From assembly GCA_028289525.1 (NCBI GenBank), contig JANQPJ010000399.1:1-37221 (forward strand): a stretch of 37,221 nucleotides of DNA, in the 5' to 3' direction. The DNA comes from Pirellulales bacterium. Its GTDB lineage: Bacteria > Planctomycetota > Planctomycetia > Pirellulales > JAGQOS01. Position 1 is the stretch's first letter. Every line of letters starts with the position of its first letter. The position numbers were made by a program, and so were the translations under genes. Below, one piece after another: positions 26,988 to 35,675 of the stretch. The notes under the pieces were generated by a model. The model had not been told where the DNA came from, ran no database searches, and saw only the letters and a program-made list of their open reading frames with translations.

Positions 26988-27082
26988 TAGAGCAAATTAC
27001 CAACATGCGTACCAGGGTTTCGTCCGAAAACCTCGGCGAAAACTAGGTGTCGTCCGCTACGGTCAAGAGCGACTCGCTCTAG
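26988..27082. repeat. MITE-like dispersed repeat, copy M3, overlapping the 3' end of the GT2 gene
   Basis: TTAGAGCAAATTACCAACATGCGTACCAGGGTTTCGTCCGAAAACCTCGGCGAAAACTAGGTGTCGTCCGCTACGGTCAAGAGCGACTCGCTCTAG. Confidence 0.9.
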
Positions 27083-27680
27083 TTGCGACGCGACGCGATG
27101 CCGGAGCCAGCCCACCAAGCACAGGCGAAGCGGGACCATCGCGGCGCAGGCGAACCGTGTGCCGCGAGGTAACGACCGGCATCTGGCCATCGACCGCAGC
27201 CATGTTATCGCGACGCAATAAGTGGAAACCGCCACTGTTGGTCGTGTCGCTAGTGGTTGCCAGAGAGCGTCGAGCCGGTTTGAGCCAGCGTTGCGTGGCA
27301 CCAACCCGTTGACGCGCATGGCTGGCCACGACCAAATCTCGATCGTTGCGCAGCCGCCACAGGTCGCGAAGATCGCCAAGCATGAGCTGTTCGCCGCCCT
27401 CATGCACGCAGACAATTTGACCAATGGTTTGCGAGATCGCCTCTCGGATCGCGTTTTCCAAGCCCTCGCGACGGGCATTGTGCACCAGGCGAACCTGGGG
27501 AAAGCGAACCGATAGGTCATGGGCAATTTCAAACGTTTGGTCAGTCGAACCGTCATCGACAATCAACACTTCAAAACGGTCGGCCAGATCGCCAGCCAAT
27601 TCCAAAACTCGTTCTACGTTCTGGCACAGGGTCGTTTCGGCGTTGTGAACCGGCAGGATGATGCTGAGCGAGGGTTCCAA
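27063..27680 (-). CDS. Glycosyltransferase family 2 protein, short
   Basis: SLSIILPVHNAETTLCQNVERVLELAGDLADRFEVLIVDDGSTDQTFEIA. Confidence 0.85.
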   Translation of the reverse strand: MEPSLSIILPVHNAETTLCQNVERVLELAGDLADRFEVLIVDDGSTDQTFEIAHDLSVRFPQVRLVHNARREGLENAIREAISQTIGQIVCVHEGGEQLMLGDLRDLWRLRNDRDLVVASHARQRVGATQRWLKPARRSLATTSDTTNSGGFHLLRRDNMAAVDGQMPVVTSRHTVRLRRDGPASPVLGGLAPASRRVATRASRS

Positions 27681-27883
27681 GTCGACGTTCCTTCATAAGA
27701 GAGCATGGCGGGCATAGCTGCTTCATGTGCTAGATCGGAATTTCGACCGGGTTGACTGCAACGACACGGCCGATCACCGGGTTGCGCCTTTGGTACCACT
27801 AGACCGGGTCGTACAGGGCGCGCCGTGTCGATGGTTCGGAATACTCCGCCCAAGTCTGGTTATGCGGCCCGGCGAACCCCGCG

Positions 27884-27906
27884 GTTCCCAAGCAGAGCTT
27901 GGGAAC
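27884..27906. repeat. Short palindrome
   Basis: GTTCCCAAGC-AGA-GCTTGGGAAC, perfect 10-bp stem. Confidence 0.9.
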
Positions 27907-28009
27907 GAGAGAGAAGCAGAGCTGCAGTCGCTTGACAGCCTAAAGGAATCGTCGATGATGGCCGTATCGAGTGGTTCCGTTGTGCAAATCTCTGCTAGGT
28001 GAAAAAACG

Positions 28010-28486
28010 ATGAGCAATGAATCACGCTTGCGTGAATTGGGATTGGAATTGCCGCCAGCACCTCAAGCGTTAGGGGCTTATCAGTCAATCGTTCAGGTCG
28101 AAAGGCTCGCCTATCTGTCAGGCCACCTACCGATTCGCTCCGATGGCAGTCTGTGGACAGGGCGCGTGGGCGAAGACCTCGACGTTGAAGCCGCTCAACA
28201 TGCTGCCCGCGATTGCGGTCTGGCGATGCTGGCCACACTGCGCGACGCGCTGGGTACGCTCGATCGGGTTCGCCGGGTGATAAAAATTTTGGGTCTGGTG
28301 AGCGCTCCAGCCAATTTTGGCGATCATCCCCAGGTAATCAATGGCTGCAGCGAACTGTTTCGCGATGTCTTCGGCCCTGAACGAGGAGTGGGTGCCCGCA
28401 GTGCCTGTGGCGTGAGCAGTCTCCCTAAAGGCGTGCCGGTCGAAATCGAAGCCATTGTCGAGATCGCCACAGACGGCCAGGAGTGA
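28010..28486 (+). CDS. RidA/YjgF-YER057c-UK114 family protein
   Basis: LERLAYLSGHLPI-like opening, C-terminal GARSACGVSSLPKGVPVEIEAIVEI. Confidence 0.88.
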   Translation: MSNESRLRELGLELPPAPQALGAYQSIVQVERLAYLSGHLPIRSDGSLWTGRVGEDLDVEAAQHAARDCGLAMLATLRDALGTLDRVRRVIKILGLVSAPANFGDHPQVINGCSELFRDVFGPERGVGARSACGVSSLPKGVPVEIEAIVEIATDGQE

Positions 28487-28490
28487 GCTG

Positions 28491-29894
28491 TTACAGTTCA
28501 ACCCGACCCGTGTAGCTACAGCCGACGATCATCATCGCTTGGCCGTTGATGTCGACTCGAGTGACATGCCGTACCTTGGCGGTCAGATAGGTCAGCGCAG
28601 GCGGAGCGCCAAAGGCGGCGACGAACTCCTGGTGTTCGACCTCTTCCGACGTCAGAAAGGAAAACCCTCCGGCGGCAATGTCGCGACAGCGCACCTCAAA
28701 AAAATCCTGGATGCTAGGCAGCTTGCCATCGACCATCGGGGCCACATGCTGGACATAAGGATATAGGCGACGCGGTTTGGCTCGCCGCTCGGTCCGGGTT
28801 TTTTCGCGTACTAACCCAAACGGTTGGGTACGGCTCGTGTCAGGTTGCTTCAGGTTGATCTGCGATTTCAGGTGATCGAGTTCGCTACGCGTTTTCCGCA
28901 CAGTCTCTTGAGCGTGCTCTAGCTGTTCGCGCAGCGACTGCTGTTCGGTGATATCGAGCCCGCTTGCCAGGATCGTCGGTTCTTCTGGCCCCTCGACCAG
29001 AGTCATGGTCCAAGAGATGAAGCGGCGAAGACCGTCAGCCGTCAAGAGATAACTACTGAACTCGACCGGATGAGGGCTCTGGTTCAGTTGTCGGAAGCGG
29101 GTTTGCGCCTCGTCGGCCTCTTCAGGAATCACAAAAGTGCTGATGAACGTTTGACCACAAACTTGGTTGGCGTTGAACCTCGTGACGCGCTCGCCAGAGC
29201 CGCCCATGGCAAGAATCTCTCCCGCAGGCGACATTTCCAAAATGAGCGCGTCCACCGAATTCCACAACGCTTGCTGGCGTTGATATTGCTTTTGAAAACG
29301 GAGTTCCGCTTGCAGGCGGGCGATGCTGACTCCAACAAGTTGGGCAATTGATTCGGCAAACACCACGTCGCCGGGCGAAAACGTTCGTGGAGATTGGCCA
29401 AACAGCCCAATGGCCCCCAGCCGTTGGCCTTCATGGCGAATCGGACACACCAGGGCTGAGCCAATTCCCCGCTCGGTCAGCAAAGCATCTTGAAAACGCG
29501 TTTCGGCTGCAAGATTGTCAACCACCACCGTGTGGCCAGCATCCAGAGCAAACGCGACGATCGAATCTTGGCTGCGAGTTGCCGCAATGCTGCGCAAGGT
29601 TTCGGATAATTCAGACGAACCGTCCGTCGCTCCCAGGCAAAAGTGAAGTTGGTTATTGCCGCGGACCTCGGCAGTGCCCCAAAACTCCAGGCTCAACGTT
29701 TCGGCCACCAGCGTGGCCGCATCTTGCAACATGGTCGCGAGATTGGCCGTGGCAACAACCCGTTGACTCACCTGAATCAAGGCGGCCTGCCGTCGCGAGC
29801 CTTCGTCCAAGGCGGCTGTCCCAGCGGGAACACCAGGCGTGGTCGTCATGGCAGCGACTGTTTGTTCCAACGAGTTCGAGGCAACATTTGACAT
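28491..29894 (-). CDS. GAF - PAS - PilZ-like signalling protein
   Basis: GAF: ALVCPIRHEGQRLGAIGLFG; PAS: LWNSVDALILEMSPAGEIL...GLDITEQ; C-term RRAKPRR...CRDIAAGGFSF resembles PilZ RxxxR / DxxxG. Confidence 0.75.
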   Translation of the reverse strand: MSNVASNSLEQTVAAMTTTPGVPAGTAALDEGSRRQAALIQVSQRVVATANLATMLQDAATLVAETLSLEFWGTAEVRGNNQLHFCLGATDGSSELSETLRSIAATRSQDSIVAFALDAGHTVVVDNLAAETRFQDALLTERGIGSALVCPIRHEGQRLGAIGLFGQSPRTFSPGDVVFAESIAQLVGVSIARLQAELRFQKQYQRQQALWNSVDALILEMSPAGEILAMGGSGERVTRFNANQVCGQTFISTFVIPEEADEAQTRFRQLNQSPHPVEFSSYLLTADGLRRFISWTMTLVEGPEEPTILASGLDITEQQSLREQLEHAQETVRKTRSELDHLKSQINLKQPDTSRTQPFGLVREKTRTERRAKPRRLYPYVQHVAPMVDGKLPSIQDFFEVRCRDIAAGGFSFLTSEEVEHQEFVAAFGAPPALTYLTAKVRHVTRVDINGQAMMIVGCSYTGRVEL

Positions 29895-29959
29895 GGCTGA
29901 AAAACCTTTTGCCTGTCTTGAGGAGTGAGGAGGACAGGTACCAGCAGGAAGTTGGCTTG

Positions 29960-31246
29960 CTAAATTTGAATCTCGCGAGGGGGAATTTCTAGGCTGGGCG
30001 GCACAATCGGAGCCGGATATTTGCCTTCGTGCATGAATGTGCGATTGCGGCCGTAACGCTTGGCCTCTTGTAGCGTCGCGTTACAACGGGCAAACAACGA
30101 CTCCGAGGTATCGTCGTCTTGAGTCCGATTGACGGCACAGCTCATCGTCACTTGGACCGCCCCCTCGTCGCTCTGAAAGTTCGTGACTTCGAGCATTTGT
30201 CGGATTGCTTCGACCCGTTCGGTCGCCTCGCTTGGCTCTCGGCCAGGATAGAGAATCGCGAACCGCTGGCCTTGATATCGGGCAGCGAATTCCTCGCCTT
30301 CCAGAGCTCGGATAATTTCGCCGGCTACCGCTTGAATCAGCCGATCAATCACCTCGACTCCTGACTGGCCGTTAAGATCGTCACAGCGATCAATATCGCA
30401 CATCGCAACCGTCAACGTTTGCTCCGAGGTGGTCTCCGCATTCCAAAAGCTCTCCAAAGTTGCTTCGAGTGCAACTCGATTGGGAATGCCAGTCAATTCA
30501 TCAATCAACATCTCGTCGTCGAGATCTTCCAAGTGGCCCTGCTGACGGGCGACCTCGATGCGAGCGGCGGTCAGCTCGCCGGTCAATTGACTGTTGGCGC
30601 TGGCCAAATGGTTGGTTTCGGCCAGCAATTTTCCGCAACCAGCTTGTGGGTTATTCTCGACATCAATGGCTTCCAGTTCGGTGGCCGTTGTCCGAACGTG
30701 TTCGGTTTGACGAGCGATGGCGTCCAACATCTGATCACTAATTTTCGACGATTCGGCCCCCTCGTGTTCTTGCTGCTTGAGACGCTCGGCAGTTTCCTCC
30801 GAGTGGTTCAGGTACTGGGCGTTGGCCTCTTGGAATTCACGCACACAAGCCTGAATCTCACGGGTTTCCGAATTTTTGGAGCACTGTCGTACTTTCGTGT
30901 CGAGACCGGAGATTTGGGCTCGAAACTGCTTTAAGCCTTCCAATAAATCTTCCGCCGAAGCGTCAAGCACTTCCCCGTCAGCTTCGTCCACCGGTTGAGG
31001 CGTTTTCACCGCCGCCGGCGGCGGCGACGTGTTGTCTGCTGGTTCCGCAGCTTTGCTTTCCGGCTGAACAGCAGGCGCACTCCGCCGAAATTTTGAAACG
31101 AACCGTCCACGAACACTAGAAACGGTGTCGGTGAATAACGTCCACAATGCCATACGGCTGGGGAGCGCTGGCCCACGACCAAAAAATTTGGCCAGCCCAA
31201 ACCCTAAGCCAAGATTGACGACAGTGATCGAGACGATCAAATACAT
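29960..31246 (-). CDS. Membrane-anchored coiled-coil protein with degenerate GGDEF domain
   Basis: TM MYLIVSITVVNLGLGFGLAKFF; DELTGIPNRVALEATL; MCDIDRCDDLNGQSGVEVIDRLI; GGDEF position reads YQGQRFAILYPG; AKRYGRNR. Confidence 0.82.
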   Translation of the reverse strand: MYLIVSITVVNLGLGFGLAKFFGRGPALPSRMALWTLFTDTVSSVRGRFVSKFRRSAPAVQPESKAAEPADNTSPPPAAVKTPQPVDEADGEVLDASAEDLLEGLKQFRAQISGLDTKVRQCSKNSETREIQACVREFQEANAQYLNHSEETAERLKQQEHEGAESSKISDQMLDAIARQTEHVRTTATELEAIDVENNPQAGCGKLLAETNHLASANSQLTGELTAARIEVARQQGHLEDLDDEMLIDELTGIPNRVALEATLESFWNAETTSEQTLTVAMCDIDRCDDLNGQSGVEVIDRLIQAVAGEIIRALEGEEFAARYQGQRFAILYPGREPSEATERVEAIRQMLEVTNFQSDEGAVQVTMSCAVNRTQDDDTSESLFARCNATLQEAKRYGRNRTFMHEGKYPAPIVPPSLEIPPREIQI

Positions 31247-31417
31247 TGGTTCGCTGCAGGCGTGTTTCGCGAATAGGGAAGAAAAATCGGCGCGCGGCAT
31301 GACCGGCGCTACATCGCGAAAATATAGGTTACACCCTCAACGGAGCCTGGCATTCTGGCCAGCCGACAGTGCTTGAAAAGCGCCTGATGGACCGATTGTA
31401 GCGGTTAGCACGGACAA

Positions 31418-32974
31418 TCAGCGTTGGGGACGCTGGACATGCTCGCGCTCATAGGAGGTGAGCTGGCGGCGATCCATCCGCCGGCGGGCCGAAAGTTGTC
31501 GTAGAAACTCTGGAGATGCACGATCAAGCACAATGATCTCGCTCTTGGCCTGCGAATCATTGAGTGGACGCACGATACAAATCACCTCGGCTTCCTGAAC
31601 CCGTTTTCCCAGTTCGGCCAGAGTCGCCTGCTCGGCTGCCGACAGAGAGTTGGCCACAGCAGGCCGGTCGCCCGGTGGCATGGCAGCCGTGGCCGTGGGG
31701 GTGATCAATGGACCGGTCGTCGCAGGCAGGCTTTGCTGGCTTGCGACCGGCATTTGCTCAGGCATGGCCGGCGGTTCTACGCTGGCCAGCGACGTTGCTG
31801 GATGTGAAGTCTGATTACCGCCACGGTAGACCGCTTGCAGCCCCATGCGATCGAGTTCCGCATGAATCGAAGCCAGGCCGGCGTAGACGCCTTCGTTGTC
31901 GGCCGGATCAGCGGCAAAGCAGACGCCAATCAAGTTGCCCCGTTGATCGAAGACCCCCCCGCCGCTACGCCCTTCGACCGGCATTCCGGCAACCTCGAGG
32001 TTGGGCGGACCGAGATACTTGTCGATCCCGGTGATTCGGCTTCGTCGGGGAGTCGGCGCTTGGCCATTGTTACAGCCAACGTTGACCACCCGATCGCCGA
32101 TGGCAGCCGGCGTATTGCCCGAGGCCACGCGAGCCAACTGCACCGGTTCCAAAGTGCGAATGCTGACCAACCCCAAATCACGCTTTAAGTCGTGTGAAAG
32201 CAAACGTCCGGGGGCTTGTACCTGACGGCCTTGGCTGGTGAACTCGACAAGAATCGCTCCCGTGCCATCGAAATCGCGAAACAGATGGCCACAGGTGAGC
32301 ACCAAAACATCATTGCCGCGTCGATCAATCATCGTCCCGGTGCCAAACGAGTGGCCGGAAGGGTCATCGACCTTTAAACGCACAGTAGCACGGACCAGCC
32401 GCTGTTCCAGCTCAGTCGGATTGGTGATGGGAGGAGGGTTTTGAGATTGGGTTCGAGAGTAGGGTTGGGGGCTTGTTGCCACACTCGGCCGAGGAGCGAG
32501 TGCCGGTTGAACGCCGAGGCTGGTGATTTCGACCGCCCGCGAATCGGTCGATCGGGCCGGGGTTTCGCGCGAGAAGAACGGAATGCCTTTGGAACGCGAA
32601 CCGTCGGGCGACTGCCCTAGAGCCCGGGCATTTTCTCGACCGGCCGCCTGAACACCAGCGCGTTGCAACATGCCGAGCAACCGAGCTTGGTCGGTCGCGC
32701 CCGTCTGGCGTTCGATCTCGCGTCCGCCGGCAACCATCACGAAGCAGGGAATGTTCGTCACGCGATACTGAGCCGCCAATGCCCGATTGCGGTCGACATT
32801 CACTTGGCGGATTGGATAGCCGGCCGCTTTGAGTTGGTGCAGCATCGGCTGCATCGTTTGGCAAGGCCCACACCAATCGGCCGTGAACTCGATCAAAACG
32901 GTTTCACCGACGCCGGGGGCTTGGCCCATGCTAGATAGCGCTAGGCACAACGCGAGCGACTCGAGCGAGCTCAT
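31418..32974 (-). CDS. Thioredoxin - trypsin-like serine protease fusion
   Basis: VLIEFTADWCGPCQTMQPMLHQL; triad candidates LTCGH, KRDLGLVSI, EGRSGGGVFDQRG. Confidence 0.85.
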   Translation of the reverse strand: MSSLESLALCLALSSMGQAPGVGETVLIEFTADWCGPCQTMQPMLHQLKAAGYPIRQVNVDRNRALAAQYRVTNIPCFVMVAGGREIERQTGATDQARLLGMLQRAGVQAAGRENARALGQSPDGSRSKGIPFFSRETPARSTDSRAVEITSLGVQPALAPRPSVATSPQPYSRTQSQNPPPITNPTELEQRLVRATVRLKVDDPSGHSFGTGTMIDRRGNDVLVLTCGHLFRDFDGTGAILVEFTSQGRQVQAPGRLLSHDLKRDLGLVSIRTLEPVQLARVASGNTPAAIGDRVVNVGCNNGQAPTPRRSRITGIDKYLGPPNLEVAGMPVEGRSGGGVFDQRGNLIGVCFAADPADNEGVYAGLASIHAELDRMGLQAVYRGGNQTSHPATSLASVEPPAMPEQMPVASQQSLPATTGPLITPTATAAMPPGDRPAVANSLSAAEQATLAELGKRVQEAEVICIVRPLNDSQAKSEIIVLDRASPEFLRQLSARRRMDRRQLTSYEREHVQRPQR

Positions 32975-33253
32975 CGGTTCCCTCCATGGAACGTTACATG
33001 CAGACAAGTTTTTAAGGCAACAGTCGTTCGCCAAGCGGCATCACAGCCGATGATGAACGATTGCGTGCGGTCGAGCTTCCTTGCCGACGCCATCACGCCA
33101 CTGTGCCTGACCGTCAATCGCCGACCATCATGGGCGGCGGCTGCCGGACAAGTGCAGCACTCTCTCTAAGTTTGAAAAAAATTACAAGACCAGCTTCCCG
33201 ATTTGGCGCTGCTAGCACTCGCCAGCAAGCATTGTTGGATCGCGAACCTGGGG

Positions 33254-33354
33254 AAAAGAGCAGCGGCCGGTGCCGCTCGCGAAACGGTCATTTTTTCTGC
33301 TTCGCGAGCGACCACCGGTCGCTGCTCTTTCAAAAGAGACGAATTTGCAGTCGG
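33254..33354. repeat. REP-like family, copy R9 (symmetric)
   Basis: GAGCAGCGGCCGGTGCCGCTCGCGAAACGG...TTCGCGAGCGACCACCGGTCGCTGCTCTTTCAAAAGAGACGAATTTGCAGTC. Confidence 0.9.
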
Positions 33355-33471
33355 GCTCCCAGATTGGCCGACGGTCGACTACAATGCTGGGCTATCGTTG
33401 AAAGCACCTTTCGGCCTTTTGCCGGTAGCAAACGCCACTCCCGCCTGATGACCCCGCGCGACGGAACACGT

Positions 33472-35511
33472 ATGAGCCAACGACGACTTTTGGTGACCGC
33501 TGCCCTGCCGTATGCCAACGGCCCGATCCACATCGGGCATCTCGTCGAATACCTGCAGACCGATATTTGGGTCCGGTTTCAGAAATTGCGCGGACACCAG
33601 TGTTTGTACATTTGTGCCGACGACACGCACGGCACGGCGATCATGATCCGGGCCCAGCAAGAAGGCCGCGACGAGGAGAGCATGATTGCCGATATGCGCG
33701 AGGCTCATGTTCGCGACTTCACCGGATTCGACATCGAGTTTGACAACTACGGCAGCACCAATAGCGACGAGAACCGCCGGCTCTGTGCAACCATTTGGCA
33801 GGCCATTCGCGAGTCCGGGCTGGTTCACGAAGCCGAGATTACCCAGCTCTACGATACGGTGGCTGGCACCTTTCTGGCCGACCGCTTTGTTAAGGGTACC
33901 TGTCCGTTTTGCCAATTGCCAGGCCAGTATGGCGACAGTTGCGACAATGGCCATCACTACACACCGGTCGAGTTGATCGACCCGATCAGCACGCTCAGCG
34001 GCAGCACGCCCGAACCGCGTCAAGCCAAACATCTGTTCGTCAAAATCGAAGAGCTGCACGAGTTCTTGGAAGAGTGGACCCAATCAGACGACCATCTGCA
34101 AACCGAAGTGGCTAACTATCTGAAGGGTCACTTCTTACACGAGCCGCTCCGCGATTGGGACATCTCGCGACCGGCGCCTTACTTCGGTTTTGAAATTCCT
34201 GACAGCCCTGGCAACTACTGGTATGTGTGGTTTGACGCGCCGATTGGCTACATCGCCTCGACCCAACAGTGGTGCGACCAGCATGGTGAGTCGCTCGACG
34301 ATTGGTGGCGGAGCGAGACGTGCGAGATTCACCACTTCATCGGCAAAGACATTACGTACTTCCACACACTGTTTTGGCCGGCGATGCTCAAGACAGCCGG
34401 GTTTGAGTTGCCGACTCGAGTCCATATCCACGGTTTTCTAACCGTCGATGGCGAAAAGATGTCGAAGTCGAAGGGTACCTTTGTGCCGGCAAGCAACTAT
34501 TTGAAACATCTCGATCCGGCCTATCTGCGTTACTACTACGCCTCGAAGCTGACGTCTCGGGTTGACGATTTGGATCTCAATCTGGAAGAATTTGTGACCA
34601 AGGTCAATTCGGACTTGGTCGGCAAGGTGGTCAACTTGGCCAGTCGGACTGCCCGATTTGTAGGCCAGACGGGGCTTTCAGAGGCCTATCCCGACGACGG
34701 CGGACTGTTTGCCGAGGCCGCCGGTCAGGCCGACGCGATCGCCCAGGCATACGAGACGTGCGACTACAATCGGGCCATGCGGCTCATCATGGCCTTGGCC
34801 GATCAGGCCAACCCTTATGTCGAAAGCCAGCAGCCGTGGGAATTGAGAAAAGATCCCGAGCAGGCAGGCCGGTTGCAAGACGTCTGCACGGTCGCCTTGA
34901 ATTTATTCCGGCAACTGGCCATTTATTTGGCCCCAGTGCTGCCCAGGCTGGCCCATCAAACCGGCGAGTTGTTGGGGCAACCGATTACGGACTGGCAACA
35001 AGCACAAACTCCGTTGATTGGGACGCCGGTTGCCAAGTTTACTCACATGCTCAAACGGGTTGAGCCGAGCCAAGTGGAAGCCATGATTTCTGATAGTCGA
35101 GAGGAAACCGCGATGAATAGCGAAACCGAAACGCCCGTGTTCAACGACAGTGCCGAGCCGTTGGCGGCCGAACCGTTGGCCGAGGAATGTACGTTTGATG
35201 ACTTTGTCAAAGTTGACCTGCGCGTGGCGCGCGTGGTCGAGGCGGCCGAGGTGCCTGAAGCCCGCAAGCTGTTGCAGTTGACGCTCAGCCTAGGCGGCGA
35301 TGAGCGCCGAACGGTGTTTGCCGGCATCAAGGCGGCCTACGAGCCGAGCGAGCTGGTCGGCCGGCTAGTGGTTTGCGTGGCCAATCTGGCCCCGCGCAAG
35401 ATGAAGTTTGGCACCAGCGAGGCGATGGTCGTGGCCAGTGGTCCCGGTGGCAATGAGGTGTTTTTGCTGAGCCCTGATGAAGGTGCCGTGCCAGGGCAAC
35501 GGGTTCATTAG
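33472..35511 (+). CDS. metG: Methionyl-tRNA synthetase with C-terminal tRNA-binding domain
   Basis: [29 protein letters not shown]-terminal [29 protein letters not shown]...[19 protein letters not shown]. Confidence 0.96.
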   Translation: MSQRRLLVTAALPYANGPIHIGHLVEYLQTDIWVRFQKLRGHQCLYICADDTHGTAIMIRAQQEGRDEESMIADMREAHVRDFTGFDIEFDNYGSTNSDENRRLCATIWQAIRESGLVHEAEITQLYDTVAGTFLADRFVKGTCPFCQLPGQYGDSCDNGHHYTPVELIDPISTLSGSTPEPRQAKHLFVKIEELHEFLEEWTQSDDHLQTEVANYLKGHFLHEPLRDWDISRPAPYFGFEIPDSPGNYWYVWFDAPIGYIASTQQWCDQHGESLDDWWRSETCEIHHFIGKDITYFHTLFWPAMLKTAGFELPTRVHIHGFLTVDGEKMSKSKGTFVPASNYLKHLDPAYLRYYYASKLTSRVDDLDLNLEEFVTKVNSDLVGKVVNLASRTARFVGQTGLSEAYPDDGGLFAEAAGQADAIAQAYETCDYNRAMRLIMALADQANPYVESQQPWELRKDPEQAGRLQDVCTVALNLFRQLAIYLAPVLPRLAHQTGELLGQPITDWQQAQTPLIGTPVAKFTHMLKRVEPSQVEAMISDSREETAMNSETETPVFNDSAEPLAAEPLAEECTFDDFVKVDLRVARVVEAAEVPEARKLLQLTLSLGGDERRTVFAGIKAAYEPSELVGRLVVCVANLAPRKMKFGTSEAMVVASGPGGNEVFLLSPDEGAVPGQRVH

Positions 35512-35545
35512 ACTTTGAAGGGCGCTTCAGTTTGAGCACATATTC

Positions 35546-35668
35546 TTTGTAAATCCCGGCGACGCGTCGTGAGCGCGGCTAGGGACTTCTGTTAAGATGA
35601 CCTCTGCTGGCAGTTCACGATTCGTTTGAAAATAGCCGCGCTCACGACGCGTCGCCGGGATTTGCAAA
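35546..35668. repeat. Inverted repeat, 36-bp arms (35/36 match), between convergent metG and the downstream gene
   Basis: TTTGTAAATCCCGGCGACGCGTCGTGAGCGCGGCTA (35546-35581) versus TAGCCGCGCTCACGACGCGTCGCCGGGATTTGCAAA (35633-35668). Confidence 0.95.
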
Positions 35669-35675
35669 AGCCATC

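Noticed and set aside
33061-33471. 137-residue N-terminal extension of the metG ORF
   Set aside because: It reads through REP copy R9 and lacks MetRS similarity; the canonical start is ATG 33472.
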